A program made the translations under genes and the position numbers. Shown in pieces: positions 5,328 through 5,824 of a DNA stretch of 5,824 nt (positions are counted from its first letter, which is position 1; every line of letters starts with the position of its first letter). This stretch comes from Lentisphaerota bacterium (lineage in GTDB: Bacteria > Verrucomicrobiota > Kiritimatiellia > JAAZAB01). The stretch is from the NCBI GenBank assembly GCA_016199105.1, contig JACQHI010000381.1, positions 1 to 5,824 of the forward strand, written 5' to 3'. A model generated the notes under the pieces. It worked only from the letters and a program-made list of their open reading frames with translations, had not been told where the DNA came from and did not search any database.

Positions 5328-5824
5328 ATGTTGATCAAGTTTTCATGCGCCCATTGCCGGGGGCCGCTGGAAGTGAACACCACGGCGGTCGGAGCGCAGA
5401 CGGCCTGTCCGCATTGCGGCAAGGCCATCACGATCCCCAAACAGGGCATCGGGCCGGGCGCCACCCTCGGCGGCTTCAAAGTCGAGCGGAAACTCGCCGC
5501 GGGCGGCATGGGCGAAATCTACATCGCCCGCCAGCTCTCGATGGACCGGATTGTGGCGCTGAAAATTCTGCCGCAACACCTCGGGATGCAGAAGGAGATG
5601 TCGGACCGGTTCCTGCACGAGCTGAAGCTGCTCGCCCGGCTGGAGCATCCGAACATCGTCACCGCCTTCGATGCCGGCGAGGACGCCGGCATCCTCTATT
5701 TCGCGAGGGCCTTGATCCAGGGCGAATCGCTGGAAGCCCGCATCAAACGCGAGGGTTTCCTGACGGAGCAGCCGGCGCTCGCGCTGACGCGTAAGCTGGC
5801 CTCGGCCCTGGCCTATGCGTGGAA
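5328..5824 (+). CDS. Ser/Thr protein kinase with N-terminal zinc ribbon (5' part)
   Basis: The frame is open to the window end, giving 165 codons of a Hanks-type (PknB-like) kinase. An N-terminal zinc ribbon has paired cysteines CAHC (7, 10) and CPHC (27, 30). The kinase domain begins about residue 48: the glycine loop LAAGGMGEIY (56-65), ATP-binding Lys79 in VALKIL, helix-C Glu98 in RFLHELKLLARLEHPNIV, and the hinge ILYFARALIQGESLEARI. The HRD and DFG motifs lie beyond the window, so activity cannot be judged. The first glycine of the GxGGMG loop is Ala57. The start at 5328 is the first ATG after an in-frame TAA at 5310-5312 and stands just before the first Cys pair; there is no clear ribosome site, and a TTG at 5322 is possible. 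It probably phosphorylates Ser/Thr in signalling; the substrate is unknown. Confidence 0.9.
   Translation, partial: MLIKFSCAHCRGPLEVNTTAVGAQTACPHCGKAITIPKQGIGPGATLGGFKVERKLAAGGMGEIYIARQLSMDRIVALKILPQHLGMQKEMSDRFLHELKLLARLEHPNIVTAFDAGEDAGILYFARALIQGESLEARIKREGFLTEQPALALTRKLASALAYAW

Noticed and set aside
5164..5334. Small + strand frame overlapping the kinase start by 7 nt
   Set aside because: No ribosome site, no recognisable motif, and it runs through a terminator-like hairpin and T6 tract.

Overview
The window looks like ordinary bacterial chromosome with high G+C, and it carries a small accessory module in its right half. It probably comes from a Gram-negative bacterium: there is an exported LolA-like protein and an iron-type superoxide dismutase. 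A Ser/Thr kinase with an N-terminal zinc ribbon and the gene style fit the Planctomycetota-Verrucomicrobiota-Kiritimatiellota group, but that placement is inference and no marker in the window settles it.

Left part (1-1036, + strand): the 3' end of ruvC is followed at once by a complete ruvA. These encode the Holliday-junction resolvase and the junction-recognition subunit. A near-perfect 25-nt palindrome bridges the ruvC stop and the ruvA start. ruvB is not present downstream.

Middle (1153-3047, - strand): tal (transaldolase) and then sodB (Fe superoxide dismutase) run convergent to ruvA. Just beyond tal, at 3125-3210 on the + strand, lies an 86-nt ungapped, 81% identical second copy of the ruvA 3' end, including its own stop codon. 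The tal-sodB block is therefore bracketed by two ruvA tails. The remnant stops 3 nt before the end of the convergent LolA-like gene, which suggests that ruvA once abutted that gene.

Right part (3214-5027, - strand): a secreted LolA-like protein gene comes first. Next is a stretch of about 235 nt packed with perfect hairpins, then a two-gene mntA-hepT (nucleotidyltransferase / HEPN) toxin-antitoxin operon with all catalytic motifs intact. The LolA-like gene and the TA operon each have a sigma70-like promoter. Each promoter is preceded, at exactly the same 15-nt distance, by the same 29-nt dyad element (28/29 identical). This shared upstream element is the most unusual regulatory signal in the window.

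End (5328-5824, + strand): the start of a bacterial Ser/Thr protein kinase with an N-terminal zinc ribbon, cut by the window edge. The roughly 185 nt before it hold a hairpin followed by T6 and no supported gene.
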